Counted from the stretch's first letter, positions 38,200 to 49,074 are shown. The stretch: 64,000 nucleotides of DNA from Bacteroidota bacterium (GCA_022564295.1 JADFLR010000017.1:1-64000); one strand, 5' to 3'. The notes: generated by a model from the letters alone, not told the origin. A program made the numbers and translations.

Positions 38200-39339
38200 A
38201 TGCGCACCATATTTCATTTAGATCTCGATACATTTTTCGTTTCAGTTGAGAGGATACTCGATCCTTCACTGAAAGGTAAGCCGGTAATTGTTGGCGGCGA
38301 TCCGAAATACGGCAGGGGAGTAGTAGCCGCTTGCTCTTACGAGGCACGTGAATTTGGACTTCATTCCGCAATGCCGATACGAACTGCTTACAGACTTTGT
38401 CCTCACGGCGTTTACATTCACGGAAGCCATGGCGAGTATTCATACTTTTCAAAAGCTGTAAAAAATATTCTTAAGCAGTATGCACCGGTTGTCGAAAAAG
38501 CATCAATTGATGAGTTTTACATGGATTTTACCGGTTGCCAGAATGTTTACGGTTCGCTCTTTGCTTTTGCATCTTTTCTGCAAAAGGAAATATGGGATGA
38601 ACTTTCACTTCCGTGTTCAATAGGAATAGGCAGCAACAAAACCATTGCGAAAATTGGCTCCGATTGTATGAAGCCGAAGGGCATAACTTACATAATGCCC
38701 GGAATGGAAAAAGATTTTTTAGCTCCAATGCCTGTGGAAACAATCCCCGGAGTTGGCAAAGTAACCTTAAAAGATCTCCACTCAAAAGGCATTTACAGAA
38801 TTTGCGATATAACAAAGCTGCCGCAGGATTACTTTGCTGCTGCTTACGGTAAATACGGTATCGATCTTTACAGAAAAGCAAACGGCAGCGGAAGTGAATA
38901 CTTAACTGTTGAGCGTGAACAAAAAAGTATTTCGCACGAAAAAACATTCAAAGATGTAACGAGTAAACAATTCTTAAAAAATAAACTGTTCGAACTTACC
39001 GGCAAAGTCTGCCAGGAATTAAGAGATAAAGGTTGGCAGGCATCAACAATAAATATTAAGCTGCGTTATTCTGATTTTCAAACATTAACGCGTTCAAAAA
39101 CAATCAAACCTACCGATGATGACAGGATTGTGTTTGATGCTGCCTGGGATATGATGATGAAAGCACACACAAGAAGAGTTGCTGTAAGATTGATAGGAAT
39201 TAAGTTAAGTAAATTCAAAGAATATTCGGAACAGCAAGAGTTATTTGAATTTGAAGAGATAAAACGAAGAGGGATGTTACGTGCAATAAATATTATCAGA
39301 GCACAATATGGATATGATAAAATTCAAATTGGACATTAA
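38200..39339 (+). CDS. dinB: DNA polymerase IV (Y-family)
   Basis: FHLDLDTFFVSVERILDPSLKGKPVIVGG…YSSIDEFYMD-type motif (EKASIDEFYMDFTG); GIGSNKTIAKIGSD. Confidence 0.95.
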   Translation: MRTIFHLDLDTFFVSVERILDPSLKGKPVIVGGDPKYGRGVVAACSYEAREFGLHSAMPIRTAYRLCPHGVYIHGSHGEYSYFSKAVKNILKQYAPVVEKASIDEFYMDFTGCQNVYGSLFAFASFLQKEIWDELSLPCSIGIGSNKTIAKIGSDCMKPKGITYIMPGMEKDFLAPMPVETIPGVGKVTLKDLHSKGIYRICDITKLPQDYFAAAYGKYGIDLYRKANGSGSEYLTVEREQKSISHEKTFKDVTSKQFLKNKLFELTGKVCQELRDKGWQASTINIKLRYSDFQTLTRSKTIKPTDDDRIVFDAAWDMMMKAHTRRVAVRLIGIKLSKFKEYSEQQELFEFEEIKRRGMLRAINIIRAQYGYDKIQIGH

Positions 39340-39364
39340 AATGTAAATCACTTTCAGGGATCGA

Positions 39365-39709
39365 TCAACCCGGCGGCCATTTCATTTGCCTGCCGCCTAA
39401 TAGATGAAGGTGCAGATGATAAACTTCCTGTCCACCGTTATCACCGCAATTTAAAACTAATCTAAAACCTGATTCATCAATACCATTTTCTTTTGCTAAT
39501 TTATTCGCAGCGTCAATCATCTCACCTAAGAGTGATGCATGTTCCTTTCCGTTTAGATCTGTTACTTTTGGAATTTCAATTTTCGGTATGATTAAAATAT
39601 GAACCGGTGCCTGCGGATTTATATCTTTAAAAGCTAAAATATTATCCGATTCAAAAACTATATCGGCAGGAATTTCTTTATTAATTATTTTGGAGAAGAT
39701 TGTACTCAT
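39365..39709 (-). CDS. HIT family (HINT-type) protein
   Basis: 114 aa; IFSKIINKEIPADIVFES; VYHLHLHLLGGRQMKWPPG. Confidence 0.93.
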   Translation of the reverse strand: MSTIFSKIINKEIPADIVFESDNILAFKDINPQAPVHILIIPKIEIPKVTDLNGKEHASLLGEMIDAANKLAKENGIDESGFRLVLNCGDNGGQEVYHLHLHLLGGRQMKWPPG

Positions 39710-39711
39710 AA

Positions 39712-41067
39712 TTATTCTCCCTTTTCAATTTCGTATTTTTTCATTTTGTTGTAAAGATGGCTTCGCTGTATCTCCAGCATTTCTGCTGTTTTACTTATGT
39801 TCCAATTGTTAATATTTAATTGTTTTAAAATAAAAGCGCGCTCTGCTTTTTCTTTAAACTCCTGGAATGAATTACTGCCATCAATTATATCATCCATAGA
39901 TGCCTGACCCGGTGCAAATAAAAATTCTATATCTTTTTTATCAATTTCTCTTTTATCAACAATAATAATAATTCTTTCAACTATATTTCTTAGCTCTCGT
40001 ACGTTGCCGCTCCAGTTTAAACTTTTAAGAAATTGAATTGCATCAGCATTAAAATTAACAGTACCTTTTTTATGTTTTTTAGTAATATCATCTGCAAAAT
40101 GTTCAATAAGAATGGGTATGTCCTCCAAACGTTCTCTTAGTGGCGGAATGTTTATAGGGATTACATTCAACCGGTGAAAAAGATCTTCCCGGAAATTTTC
40201 CTTTTCAATTTCCTCTTTCAAATTTTTATTTGTTGCCGCAATAATTCTTACATCAACTTCAATCTTTTTACCGCCGCCCACACGTTCTATTTTTCCGTCT
40301 TCTATGGCTCGCAAAACTTTTGCCTGCGTTTGATGACTCATATCACCAATTTCATCTAAAAACAATGTGCCTTTGTTTGCAAGTTCAAATTTGCCGATAC
40401 GCTTTTGAACAGCACCAGTAAATGAACCTTTTTCATGCCCGAATAACTCTGACTCGATTAGTTCATTCGGAATTGCGGCGCAGTTAACTTCAACAAACGG
40501 CTTATCCTTACGCAAACTTTTCTGATGAATTGCCCTGGCAACTAATTCTTTACCGGTTCCGTTTTCACCGGTTATTAATACGCGTGTATCAAGCGGAGCA
40601 ACTTTATCGATCATTTCTAAAATACTTTTAATTGCTTTACTCTCCCCAAGTATTTCTCCTTCACCCTCTAAACTTTTCTTTATCTCTTTATTTTCAATTA
40701 AAAGATTCGATTGTTCAACTGCATTGCGGACACTTATTAAAAGTTTGTCGCGGTCAATTGGTTTCTCAATAAAATCGAATGCACCGAGCTTGGTTGCCTT
40801 AATTGCATTCTCTACACTGCCGTGTGCAGAAATTATTATTACGGACAGATCGTTGTTTGAAACCTTAACTTTTTTAAGCACATCAAAGCCAGTTATTTCA
40901 GGCATTTGAATATCAAGCAGCAAGGCGGAATACTGATTATTGGCAAGTTTTTTTAACCCCTCTTTTGCATCGGTTGTGTAAGTCGAATCATAACCTGCAT
41001 AATCAAGTATCATTTTTATGCTTTCGCATATCTGTATTTCATCATCAATTATTAGTATTGATTTCAT
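39712..41067 (-). CDS. Sigma-54-dependent response regulator (NtrC family)
   Basis: Receiver + GENGTGKELVARAIH + ELFGHEKGSFTGA + Fis-type HTH. Confidence 0.95.
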   Translation of the reverse strand: MKSILIIDDEIQICESIKMILDYAGYDSTYTTDAKEGLKKLANNQYSALLLDIQMPEITGFDVLKKVKVSNNDLSVIIISAHGSVENAIKATKLGAFDFIEKPIDRDKLLISVRNAVEQSNLLIENKEIKKSLEGEGEILGESKAIKSILEMIDKVAPLDTRVLITGENGTGKELVARAIHQKSLRKDKPFVEVNCAAIPNELIESELFGHEKGSFTGAVQKRIGKFELANKGTLFLDEIGDMSHQTQAKVLRAIEDGKIERVGGGKKIEVDVRIIAATNKNLKEEIEKENFREDLFHRLNVIPINIPPLRERLEDIPILIEHFADDITKKHKKGTVNFNADAIQFLKSLNWSGNVRELRNIVERIIIIVDKREIDKKDIEFLFAPGQASMDDIIDGSNSFQEFKEKAERAFILKQLNINNWNISKTAEMLEIQRSHLYNKMKKYEIEKGE

Positions 41068-41702
41068 AATACGAAACTAAAATATTTTAACGAACGGATT
41101 AGCATTATTTGAGATGGAAGAACTTTTTCACTTTCTTTTAATAATTTTCCGAACTGATCACCGTACCAATTAACATCCAAATCACGGTAATCAACTTTCG
41201 ACTGCACTTTAAAAATCTCCTCGAAAGATTCCACAAAATAACCAATTAGAGAAGACAAGTCAAAGATGTTTTGGGAGTAACCAATAAAGGCATTACCGAA
41301 AAAGTGAGCAAGTTTATCCACATCGCCATGGTTGGTTTTTGGAGAATCGAAAAATAAATACCGTGGAAGATTTTCATTTTTAAGATTGAAGGTAGAATCA
41401 TCAGCCGCCATTAAAGGATAATAAATGACTTCCTTTATTATTGGAATAACAATCGGTATTTTCTTGTAAGGAACTGTTGCAAATGTTAAAGCAAGCAAAG
41501 CTTCGGAATAGTCCTCTTTTGTAAATGCAATTGCTCTTAAATAAATTGAATCAACCAAAGCCAAATCGGAATTAGTTTTTTTTAGCTCAACGAAATGATC
41601 CGAAGCAATAAAATCTGATAAATAATTTACTGCCTTAGAAAGTTTACTTTGTTGCGGGAAGATTAATGTCGTGAGTATTATTGTTATTAATATTGAACGC
41701 AT
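41064..41702 (-). CDS. Hypothetical secreted/membrane protein (DKLAHFFGN motif, possibly DUF2279-like)
   Basis: 212 aa; 4-bp overlap with the NtrC-type gene. Confidence 0.6.
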   Translation of the reverse strand: MRSILITIILTTLIFPQQSKLSKAVNYLSDFIASDHFVELKKTNSDLALVDSIYLRAIAFTKEDYSEALLALTFATVPYKKIPIVIPIIKEVIYYPLMAADDSTFNLKNENLPRYLFFDSPKTNHGDVDKLAHFFGNAFIGYSQNIFDLSSLIGYFVESFEEIFKVQSKVDYRDLDVNWYGDQFGKLLKESEKVLPSQIMLIRSLKYFSFVL

Positions 41703-41755
41703 TTAGAAGCTAACTTTTAATTAAACGCAATACGTTTTAAACATAAAATAGTTTG

Positions 41756-43411
41756 CTAAGTCTGTATAACTCCAGTATTAAACCGCGGTATATCAGGATT
41801 GTTATTCGCAACTTCCAGTGCCATTGAAACATATTTACGTGTTTCTGCGGGGTCAATTACTTCATCAACCCATAATCTTGCTGCGGCGTAAAGAGGATGG
41901 TTCTTTTCATCGTAAGCGGCAGTTATTTCATCAAGCAGTTTTTTCTTTTCTTCATCGCTAAAATGTTTACCTTTTTTTTCTGCCTGCTTAAGTTTTATAT
42001 CTAACAAAACACTATTTGCCTGAGCGCTACCCATTACTGCTATCTTCGCGTTGGGATATGCAAATATAAATCTCGGGTCGTAAGCCTTGCCGCACATTGC
42101 ATAATTACCTGCACCAAAGCTGTTGCCTATGATAATTGTAATTTTCGGCACAACTGAATTTGCAACGGCGTTAACCATCTTTGCACCGTCTTTAATTATA
42201 CCGCCGTGTTCGGCTCTGCTGCCAACCATGAAACCTGTTACATCCTGTAAAAACAACAAAGGAATTTTTTTCTGGTTGCAGTTCATTATAAATCTTGTTG
42301 CTTTGTTTGCGCTGTCAGAATAGATCACTCCCCCTACCTGCATTTCTCCGGTTTCTGTTTTAATAACATTTCTTTGGTTAGCAACAATTCCCACAGCCCA
42401 GCCATCAATTCTTGCATAAGCAGTGATAATACTTTTACCGTAACCGGCTTTATACTCATCAATTTTTGATTCATCGACTATTCTTGTAATAACTTCATAC
42501 ATATCGTAAGGTTTAAGTGTGTCTTCAGGAAGTGCACCGTATATTTCTTTCGGATCAAAAGCAGGCGGTTTTGGTTTACTTCGGTTAAATTCTGCTTTTG
42601 CGGTTTCGCCAAATTTATCGGTAAGACTTCTGATTTGAGCAAGGCATTCCTCATCGTTTTTCATTACATAATCTGTAACCCCAGAAATATTTGATTGAAC
42701 TCTTGCACCGCCAAGCTGTTCGTTATCAATATCTTCGCCAATAGCTGCTTTAACTAGATGAGACCCCGCAAGAAACACAGAACCTTCTCCTTCAACAATA
42801 AGTGCTTCATCGCTCATTATAGGGAGATAAGCACCGCCGGCAACACAAGGTCCCATAATAGCTGCAATTTGAGGAATCCCCATCGAGGACATTATAGCAT
42901 TATTACGAAAGACTCTTCCGAAGTGTTCTTTGTCGGGAAAAATTTCATCCTGTAACGGAAGGAAAACACCGGCGCTATCAACGAGATAAATTATTGGAAG
43001 ATGATTTTCCATTGCAATTTCCTGCGCACGGAGATTTTTCTTTGCTGTAAGCGGAAACCATGCACCGGCTTTTACAGTTGCATCGTTTGCAACAACAAGG
43101 TAGTAATTTGCGTTTATTCTCCCGATTCCGTAAACAGTTCCTGCTGATGGTGCACCGCCAAACTCTTTGTACATTTCATACGCTGCAAATGTGTTTAGTT
43201 CAAGAAATTCTTTTGGATTATCAAGCAAGAGGTCAATTCTTTCGCGAGCGGTTAATTTTCCTTTTGCTTTATGCCGTTGAATTGCTTTTTCACCACCACC
43301 GAGTTTTACCTGTTCCCTTACTGCATTTAGTTTGCGGAGAATATTTTTTTGAAAGTCTTCCCGTTTAAGATATCCGGGTGTCTCTTTTATTTTGGTTCCG
43401 ATTTTTTTCAT
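41756..43411 (-). CDS. Acyl-CoA carboxylase beta (carboxyltransferase) subunit, propionyl-/methylcrotonyl-CoA carboxylase type
   Basis: GSAQANSVLLDIKLKQAEKKG; KIAVMGSAQA; start set to MKKIGTKIKETPG. Confidence 0.92.
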   Translation of the reverse strand: MKKIGTKIKETPGYLKREDFQKNILRKLNAVREQVKLGGGEKAIQRHKAKGKLTARERIDLLLDNPKEFLELNTFAAYEMYKEFGGAPSAGTVYGIGRINANYYLVVANDATVKAGAWFPLTAKKNLRAQEIAMENHLPIIYLVDSAGVFLPLQDEIFPDKEHFGRVFRNNAIMSSMGIPQIAAIMGPCVAGGAYLPIMSDEALIVEGEGSVFLAGSHLVKAAIGEDIDNEQLGGARVQSNISGVTDYVMKNDEECLAQIRSLTDKFGETAKAEFNRSKPKPPAFDPKEIYGALPEDTLKPYDMYEVITRIVDESKIDEYKAGYGKSIITAYARIDGWAVGIVANQRNVIKTETGEMQVGGVIYSDSANKATRFIMNCNQKKIPLLFLQDVTGFMVGSRAEHGGIIKDGAKMVNAVANSVVPKITIIIGNSFGAGNYAMCGKAYDPRFIFAYPNAKIAVMGSAQANSVLLDIKLKQAEKKGKHFSDEEKKKLLDEITAAYDEKNHPLYAAARLWVDEVIDPAETRKYVSMALEVANNNPDIPRFNTGVIQT

Positions 43412-43438
43412 AATGATTTGATATAAAATGTTTCTCTT

Positions 43439-43509
43439 GAGATACTTCAGGCGCAACGCTCCATTCAGAATGACGATTTATTGTCACTCTGAACGCAGTG
43501 AAGAGTCTC
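43439..43509. repeat. Imperfect palindromic intergenic repeat (GAGATACTTC…TTCAGAATGAC-gatttatt-GTCACTCTGAACGCAGTGAAGAGTCTC)
   Basis: Inverted arms; further degraded copy 'gagattcttccttctgtttcactccattcaaactgac' follows to ~43562. Confidence 0.65.
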
Positions 43510-43571
43510 AACTTTGTAATTGTAGAGATTCTTCCTTCTGTTTCACTCCATTCAAACTGACAATTAAACAC

Positions 43572-44735
43572 CTAATCCTGTAGTAAATCCCTTGCAATAA
43601 CAATCCTTTGTATTTCCGAAGTACCTTCGCCGATAGTTAATAATTTTACATCACGGTAAAATTTCTCAACCGGATAATCTTTAATAAAACCATAACCACC
43701 GTGAATCTGTACAGCTTCGCTCGCAGCTTTCTCTGCAATTTCGCTTGCAAATAATTTTGCAATTGCAGCTTCTTTTCTGTTTGGTATTCCTTTGTCCTTC
43801 ATATAAGCAGCGCGTAACGTTAGCATTCTAGCAGCATCAATATCAGTTTTCATATTAGCAAGTTTAAACTGTGTTGCCTGAAAAGCGCTAAGCGGTTTAC
43901 CGAATTGCTCTCTTTCCTGTGAGTATTTAATAGATTCATCAAGGCATCCTTGCGCCAAACCTACACTCAATGAAGCAATGGAAATTCTTCCGCCTTCAAG
44001 TATCTGCATTGCCTGAACAAATCCCATTCCTTCATTACCAATGAGATTTTCGGCAGGTACTTTACAATTTTCAAAAATAATTTGTGATGTTTCGCAGGAA
44101 CGCATACCGAGTTTGTTCTCTTTTTTCCCTGCAATAAATCCAGGTGTTCGTTGTTCTACTATAAATGCACTTATACCTTTTTTGCCTTCATCTTTATTTG
44201 TAATTGCCATTACAACAGTAGTTTCACCATATGTACCATGAGTAATGAAATTCTTTGATCCGTTAAGTATGTAATTGTCACCGTCCTTTTCAGCAACAGT
44301 TTTTAAAGCTGCAGCATCACTTCCGGATGATGGTTCGGTAAGTGCCCAGGCACCAATCTTTTTACCTGATGCAAGATCAGGCACATATTTTTTCTTTAAC
44401 TCTTCATTTGCAAAACGATAAATGTGGCTTGTGCAAAGTCCGTTATGTGCTGCAACTGAAAGTGCGATGGAAGGATCAATTCGTGCAAGCTCTTCTATAA
44501 TAATTTCAAATTCCACATAACCTAATCCTGCGCCACCATATTCTTCCGGGAAAAGAATACCTAAAAACCCTAGCTCACCTAATTCTTTTAGTAGTTCCAT
44601 TGGAAATTTTTGAGCTTCATCATATTCCATAATAACCGGTTTTATCTTATTTTCTGCAAACTCCCGGATTGTATTTTTAATAAATATTTGGTCTTCAGTT
44701 AATTCCGCAATAAATGGTCCATCGTTAAATGTCAT
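43572..44735 (-). CDS. Acyl-CoA dehydrogenase
   Basis: 387 aa; [53 protein letters not shown]. Confidence 0.95.
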   Translation of the reverse strand: MTFNDGPFIAELTEDQIFIKNTIREFAENKIKPVIMEYDEAQKFPMELLKELGELGFLGILFPEEYGGAGLGYVEFEIIIEELARIDPSIALSVAAHNGLCTSHIYRFANEELKKKYVPDLASGKKIGAWALTEPSSGSDAAALKTVAEKDGDNYILNGSKNFITHGTYGETTVVMAITNKDEGKKGISAFIVEQRTPGFIAGKKENKLGMRSCETSQIIFENCKVPAENLIGNEGMGFVQAMQILEGGRISIASLSVGLAQGCLDESIKYSQEREQFGKPLSAFQATQFKLANMKTDIDAARMLTLRAAYMKDKGIPNRKEAAIAKLFASEIAEKAASEAVQIHGGYGFIKDYPVEKFYRDVKLLTIGEGTSEIQRIVIARDLLQD

Positions 44736-44900
44736 AATTATTCCTGATAGTTTTTTCTGTTTATATTTATACTTTCCATATTTGTTAAGTATGAATGCAT
44801 GGATGTATGACTGTATGTTAAAATGCTTGGATACTTTTTCTCATGCAACCATTCAATCATTCAACCAGACGTTTGATCCTTTTATAAATTCTATTTTTTT

Positions 44901-44916
44901 CCCCGACAAGTCGGGG
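44901..44916. repeat. Perfect palindrome CCCCGAC-AA-GTCGGGG
   Basis: 7-bp arms in intergenic space between meaB and acyl-CoA dehydrogenase. Confidence 0.6.
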
Positions 44917-44956
44917 AACTTGCCTTAAAATTATTTTCTCGGTTGTAAATGTTTTT

Positions 44957-45910
44957 TCATCCTTGTTTCAATTTAAATTCTTCGATTATTTTTTCTGCAA
45001 TGTGATAAGGTGATAGTTTACCGAGAACAACTTTCTCTAAAGATGAATTTAATGAAATTTCACCACTTTCACTCCACAATTCTTCTCTTATTTTATCTTC
45101 CACAAGATTTTTAATTCTATTTTTTGTTCTTTGCTCCCGTTTTTTTAATAGCAGGTTATTTGAGGTAAGATATTCTTTGTGCCTCTCAATTTCATTTGCA
45201 ATTTCATCTATACCTTTATTTTGCACTGCAATGGTTTTGATAATATTTATCATCCAACTTTTTTCATCGTGATCTCTCATCATCAAAATTGTTTGAAGTG
45301 AAGTCACTGCCTGCTGCGATCCGGGACGGTCGCTTTTGTTCATCACAAACAGATCAGCTATTTCCATTAAGCCGGCTTTCATTGCTTGTACTGCATCACC
45401 CGATTCTGGAACGAGCACTACAACAGTTGTGTCAGCCGCTTCAGCAATATCAAGTTCCGATTGACCGACACCAACCGTTTCAAAAATTATTAAGTTGAAA
45501 CCTGCAGCATCCAAAACATCAGCCGCATCAACAGCTCTTTTACTCAAACCGCCTATGTTACCGCGAGTTGCCATGCTTCTTATAAACACACCTTCATCCT
45601 GCCCGATCTCGGACATACGAACACGATCGCCTAAAAGAGCACCGCCTGTAAAAGGGCTTGTCGGATCAACAGCGATTATCCCAACTTTTTTATTTTGCTT
45701 CCTGTAATATTTTGTAATCTGATTTGTAATTGTACTTTTACCTGATCCCGGCGGACCGGTTATACCGATTCTATATGCATTGCCAATATTCGGAAAGATT
45801 TTTTTTAGTAATTCGGTTGATGCGGAATTACTTGATTCGACAATTGAAATAGAACGTGCAACTGCTCTTCTTTCGTTGTTAAGTAATTTATTTATCAGAT
45901 CGTTCTGCAT
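44957..45910 (-). CDS. meaB: Methylmalonyl-CoA mutase-associated GTPase MeaB (ArgK family)
   Basis: RIGITGPPGSGKSTITNQIT; VGIIAVDPTSPFTGGALLGDRVRM; FETVGVGQSE. Confidence 0.93.
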   Translation of the reverse strand: MQNDLINKLLNNERRAVARSISIVESSNSASTELLKKIFPNIGNAYRIGITGPPGSGKSTITNQITKYYRKQNKKVGIIAVDPTSPFTGGALLGDRVRMSEIGQDEGVFIRSMATRGNIGGLSKRAVDAADVLDAAGFNLIIFETVGVGQSELDIAEAADTTVVVLVPESGDAVQAMKAGLMEIADLFVMNKSDRPGSQQAVTSLQTILMMRDHDEKSWMINIIKTIAVQNKGIDEIANEIERHKEYLTSNNLLLKKREQRTKNRIKNLVEDKIREELWSESGEISLNSSLEKVVLGKLSPYHIAEKIIEEFKLKQG

Positions 45911-45924
45911 TAATTATTATATCG

Positions 45925-46845
45925 TTAAATGTTTTTCTTAAAAAATTCAACGGTTTCTTCTAAACCATCAATTAATTTTGTTGATGGTTTCCAGTTAAAC
46001 TTCTCAAATAATTTTTCTGATGTTATAATACTTCTCATCTGTTCGCCTGCTGCTGCCGGACCATGTTTTTCCTCCTGACCATTTCCTGCGATATCATTAA
46101 GCATATTATAAAGTTCGTTAACGTTTGTCTCAATTCCTGTCCCAACATTATAAATATCACTTTCATCATCTGAAAGGGTTAGAAGATTTGCTTTTACAAC
46201 ATCTTTTACAAAAACATAATCTCTTGTCTGTTCACCTGTCCCATTGATGATAGGCTGATCGCCATTTAAAAGTTTTGCGCTGAAAATTGCAACCACACCC
46301 GCTTCACCAAATGGATTTTGCCGCGGTCCGTAAATATTTGCATAACGTAGAATCGTGTAGTTCAATTTATGTTCGTTAAAATAAAAGTAAAGATATTTCT
46401 CAACGCTTAACTTTGATATTCCGTAAGGTGAAACAGGATTGGTTGGATGATTTTCATCAGCGGGGAAGCATTCCTGTTCGCCGTAAACTGCACCGCCTGT
46501 TGATGCAAACATAAATTTATTAACACCATGTTTTACAGAGTTTTGCAGAAGATTAATTGTACCCAAAATATTTGTGTTCGCATCAAATGCAGGATCAGCA
46601 ACAGATCTTCGTACATCCATCTGCGCGGCATGATGATTAACTACATCAAACTTTTCATCTTCAAACAGGTTTGAAACTTTATCATCCCGAATATTAAGCT
46701 TAACAAATTTTGCTTTTGAATTGATGTTCTTCTCAAAACCAGTTGAGAGGTCATCAAGAATTACAACTTCATGTCCTTCCTCAATAAATTTATCAACAAT
46801 GTGTGAGGCGATAAAACCCGCTCCGCCTGTAACAAGTATTTTCAT
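45925..46845 (-). CDS. NAD-dependent epimerase (UDP-glucose 4-epimerase-like)
   Basis: ILVTGGAGFIASHIVDKFIEEGHEVVILDDLSTG; YGISKLSVEKY. Confidence 0.92.
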   Translation of the reverse strand: MKILVTGGAGFIASHIVDKFIEEGHEVVILDDLSTGFEKNINSKAKFVKLNIRDDKVSNLFEDEKFDVVNHHAAQMDVRRSVADPAFDANTNILGTINLLQNSVKHGVNKFMFASTGGAVYGEQECFPADENHPTNPVSPYGISKLSVEKYLYFYFNEHKLNYTILRYANIYGPRQNPFGEAGVVAIFSAKLLNGDQPIINGTGEQTRDYVFVKDVVKANLLTLSDDESDIYNVGTGIETNVNELYNMLNDIAGNGQEEKHGPAAAGEQMRSIITSEKLFEKFNWKPSTKLIDGLEETVEFFKKNI

Positions 46846-46849
46846 TTTA

Positions 46850-47425
46850 CTATTTGTATAAATTAAAACTGTAAATATATTCCTTTACTTTTTCGGGCAC
46901 AAGATAATGAATAGGCATACCTTGCTTTACTTTTTCTCTTATATCTGTTGCACTTATTTCAATTCCCCTTGTTTCAACAAACAAAGCAGATTTAACATAT
47001 TTATCTTCGTGAGGCGGTGGTAGGGAGGATTTTCTTTTAAGCACTAATATTTTTGTAATCTTCATTATTTCATCGGGGTTCTTCCAGGTATGAAATTTAA
47101 AAATATTATCGTAACCAATTATAAATTGCAGCTCATCATATTTTTTTTTGAACTCCTTTAAAGTGTCAATGGTATATGATATCCCTTCTTTTTTAATTTC
47201 ATAATCCGATACCTCAAAAAATTCAATTTCCTCTACTGCCAGTTTTAACATATTCATTCTATGTTCTGGGCTTGCCGAATTTACATCAGCTTTATGCGGT
47301 GAAATAAAAGAAGGGATGAAAATGATCCTATCAAGATTCCGTATTTCTCTCACGGATTGGGCTGTTATCAGGTGCCCGTGATGAATTGGATCGAAAGTAC
47401 CGCCAAAAATTCCAACTTTACTCAT
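46850..47425 (-). CDS. nadD: Nicotinate-nucleotide adenylyltransferase
   Basis: GIFGGTFDPIHHGHLITAQSV; EISATDIREKVKQG. Confidence 0.93.
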   Translation of the reverse strand: MSKVGIFGGTFDPIHHGHLITAQSVREIRNLDRIIFIPSFISPHKADVNSASPEHRMNMLKLAVEEIEFFEVSDYEIKKEGISYTIDTLKEFKKKYDELQFIIGYDNIFKFHTWKNPDEIMKITKILVLKRKSSLPPPHEDKYVKSALFVETRGIEISATDIREKVKQGMPIHYLVPEKVKEYIYSFNLYK

Positions 47426-48122
47426 TTAATAAATCCTTGTATTCTATAAATAAATTTGTGAACTGTTCATGCATTTGCTGGCTGCAATAAGAAAGACTTT
47501 CCTTTTTAGAAAGTTCAATGTACAGATTTTTAAAATCACTAAAATTTTCAATTAGTTGAAATCCATTGAGAGTGTTAAGAAACAAATCACTTTTACCAGC
47601 TTCTAATAAAAATTTATCATAATTAAGAGCTGCGGAAAACATTGTATCTAATAAATTTATTTCGGGATTATTGAATCCTAATAACACAACTTTTTTATTT
47701 ATGCTATTACCTATCACTAAAACATCGTCTTCAATTGCAAGCAAATTAAATATTTTTTGTATGGTTTTTTCAGATACACCGATTATATCTGCTCTTATAA
47801 GAATATTATTTTCAATAATAGAAAAATAATTTTGTTCAAGCCGTTCCAGATTAGAATTGATATTTTCTGAAGTGTTAAAAAATATTATTGAATCATCAGG
47901 GAAAAAATTTTTGGGAATATAATTCTCATCTTTTTCATTAAGACAGAAAACTAATTTAAAACTCAAATCTGTACCGGTAAATATTTCAATAAAGTTTGCA
48001 AGCAGATGGCTGTAAAGTACAATCGAATCCCGAAGTGATAAGTTTTCAAACTTCGATGCTGCCTCACCATTGAAAACAGGATGAAGACTTAAAACGTAAA
48101 TACAGTTTTTCTTTTTATGCAT
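47418..48122 (-). CDS. Hypothetical protein, possibly DUF2064-like glycosyltransferase
   Basis: 234 aa; weak pattern only; 8-bp overlap with nadD. Confidence 0.5.
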   Translation of the reverse strand: MHKKKNCIYVLSLHPVFNGEAASKFENLSLRDSIVLYSHLLANFIEIFTGTDLSFKLVFCLNEKDENYIPKNFFPDDSIIFFNTSENINSNLERLEQNYFSIIENNILIRADIIGVSEKTIQKIFNLLAIEDDVLVIGNSINKKVVLLGFNNPEINLLDTMFSAALNYDKFLLEAGKSDLFLNTLNGFQLIENFSDFKNLYIELSKKESLSYCSQQMHEQFTNLFIEYKDLLNE

Positions 48123-49074
48123 TAACAGCCCCTGAAGATGCGAAAAGGTTTTTAATAAACTGCCTATAATTATTTACTTCACTCTCATAAAATTCTTTAC
48201 TGTGTCCTTTAGAACTTTGCATTTGTCTTTTTCTGAATGCTAAGGTTGTTGCTGCTTTTATATATGGTTTTCGGATGTTTTCATCAACCCAGCCACGATG
48301 ATTTCTGTTTGTAGAACAGAGTATCATTAAATGTTCATTTGGGATTATGCCAAGTGCAACTTCAGGGAGAAGTTCATCAATTATAATTTTCTTTTCGTTC
48401 ATCACCGATGCTGAAAATATTGCGATGAAAATAATGATAGTAACTCCAAGAAATAAAAATCCGAGAATGGCTGTTGATTGATAACTAACAGTAAAGTTCC
48501 ACGAAAAGTGAATTAATATTGCAATTATCAATCCTGCAACCGGGAGAAATATTTTGTGCGCTGCTCCTTTAAATTTTGCATAACCGAGGAACGCACCGAA
48601 AGTAGCAGTTGTTACACAGTGCATAACAGCAGAGAATAGAGTCCTTATAATTACAATTGTAATCCAATCGGACATTGTTACACCGTAGGAAATAAAATAG
48701 AGAAAGTTTTCAGTCATCCCGAATCCCAAACCGATTGCACCGCCATAAACTATTCCGTCAGTTATATTATCAAATTTTTTATTGGTAACTGTAATTAAAA
48801 GAAAAATTCCTTTAGTTATTTCTTCCACGACTGGAGCAACAACAATAGTCCCGAGATAATTTAATTCATCTTTATTTGAAATAAACTCTGAAAGAATTGT
48901 TGAGAATATAATTGAACCAAGCACAGCAAAGATAATTGCTCCAATCGCTCCCCACAAATAATTTTGAAGAACCAGCTTAAACGGTTCTCTGTCATATTTA
49001 TCGAGCCACCAAATGAATACAAGGTAAGCAGACATTGGTATTATTGCAGCAAGCGCCGAAATGAAAATAAACAT
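48115..49074 (-). CDS. PrsW-family intramembrane metalloprotease
   Basis: VVEEITKG; GFGMTENFLYF; HCVTTATFGAFLGYAKF. Confidence 0.88.
   Translation of the reverse strand: MFIFISALAAIIPMSAYLVFIWWLDKYDREPFKLVLQNYLWGAIGAIIFAVLGSIIFSTILSEFISNKDELNYLGTIVVAPVVEEITKGIFLLITVTNKKFDNITDGIVYGGAIGLGFGMTENFLYFISYGVTMSDWITIVIIRTLFSAVMHCVTTATFGAFLGYAKFKGAAHKIFLPVAGLIIAILIHFSWNFTVSYQSTAILGFLFLGVTIIIFIAIFSASVMNEKKIIIDELLPEVALGIIPNEHLMILCSTNRNHRGWVDENIRKPYIKAATTLAFRKRQMQSSKGHSKEFYESEVNNYRQFIKNLFASSGAVNA

Noticed and set aside
38528-38947. 139-aa minus-strand ORF and + strand 79-aa ORF within dinB
   Set aside because: Frames entirely inside conserved Y-family polymerase coding sequence.
44760-44880. Gaatgcatggatg/cattcaatcattcaac strings as a CRISPR-like or MITE element
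   Set aside because: No regular spacing and only loose similarity between units.
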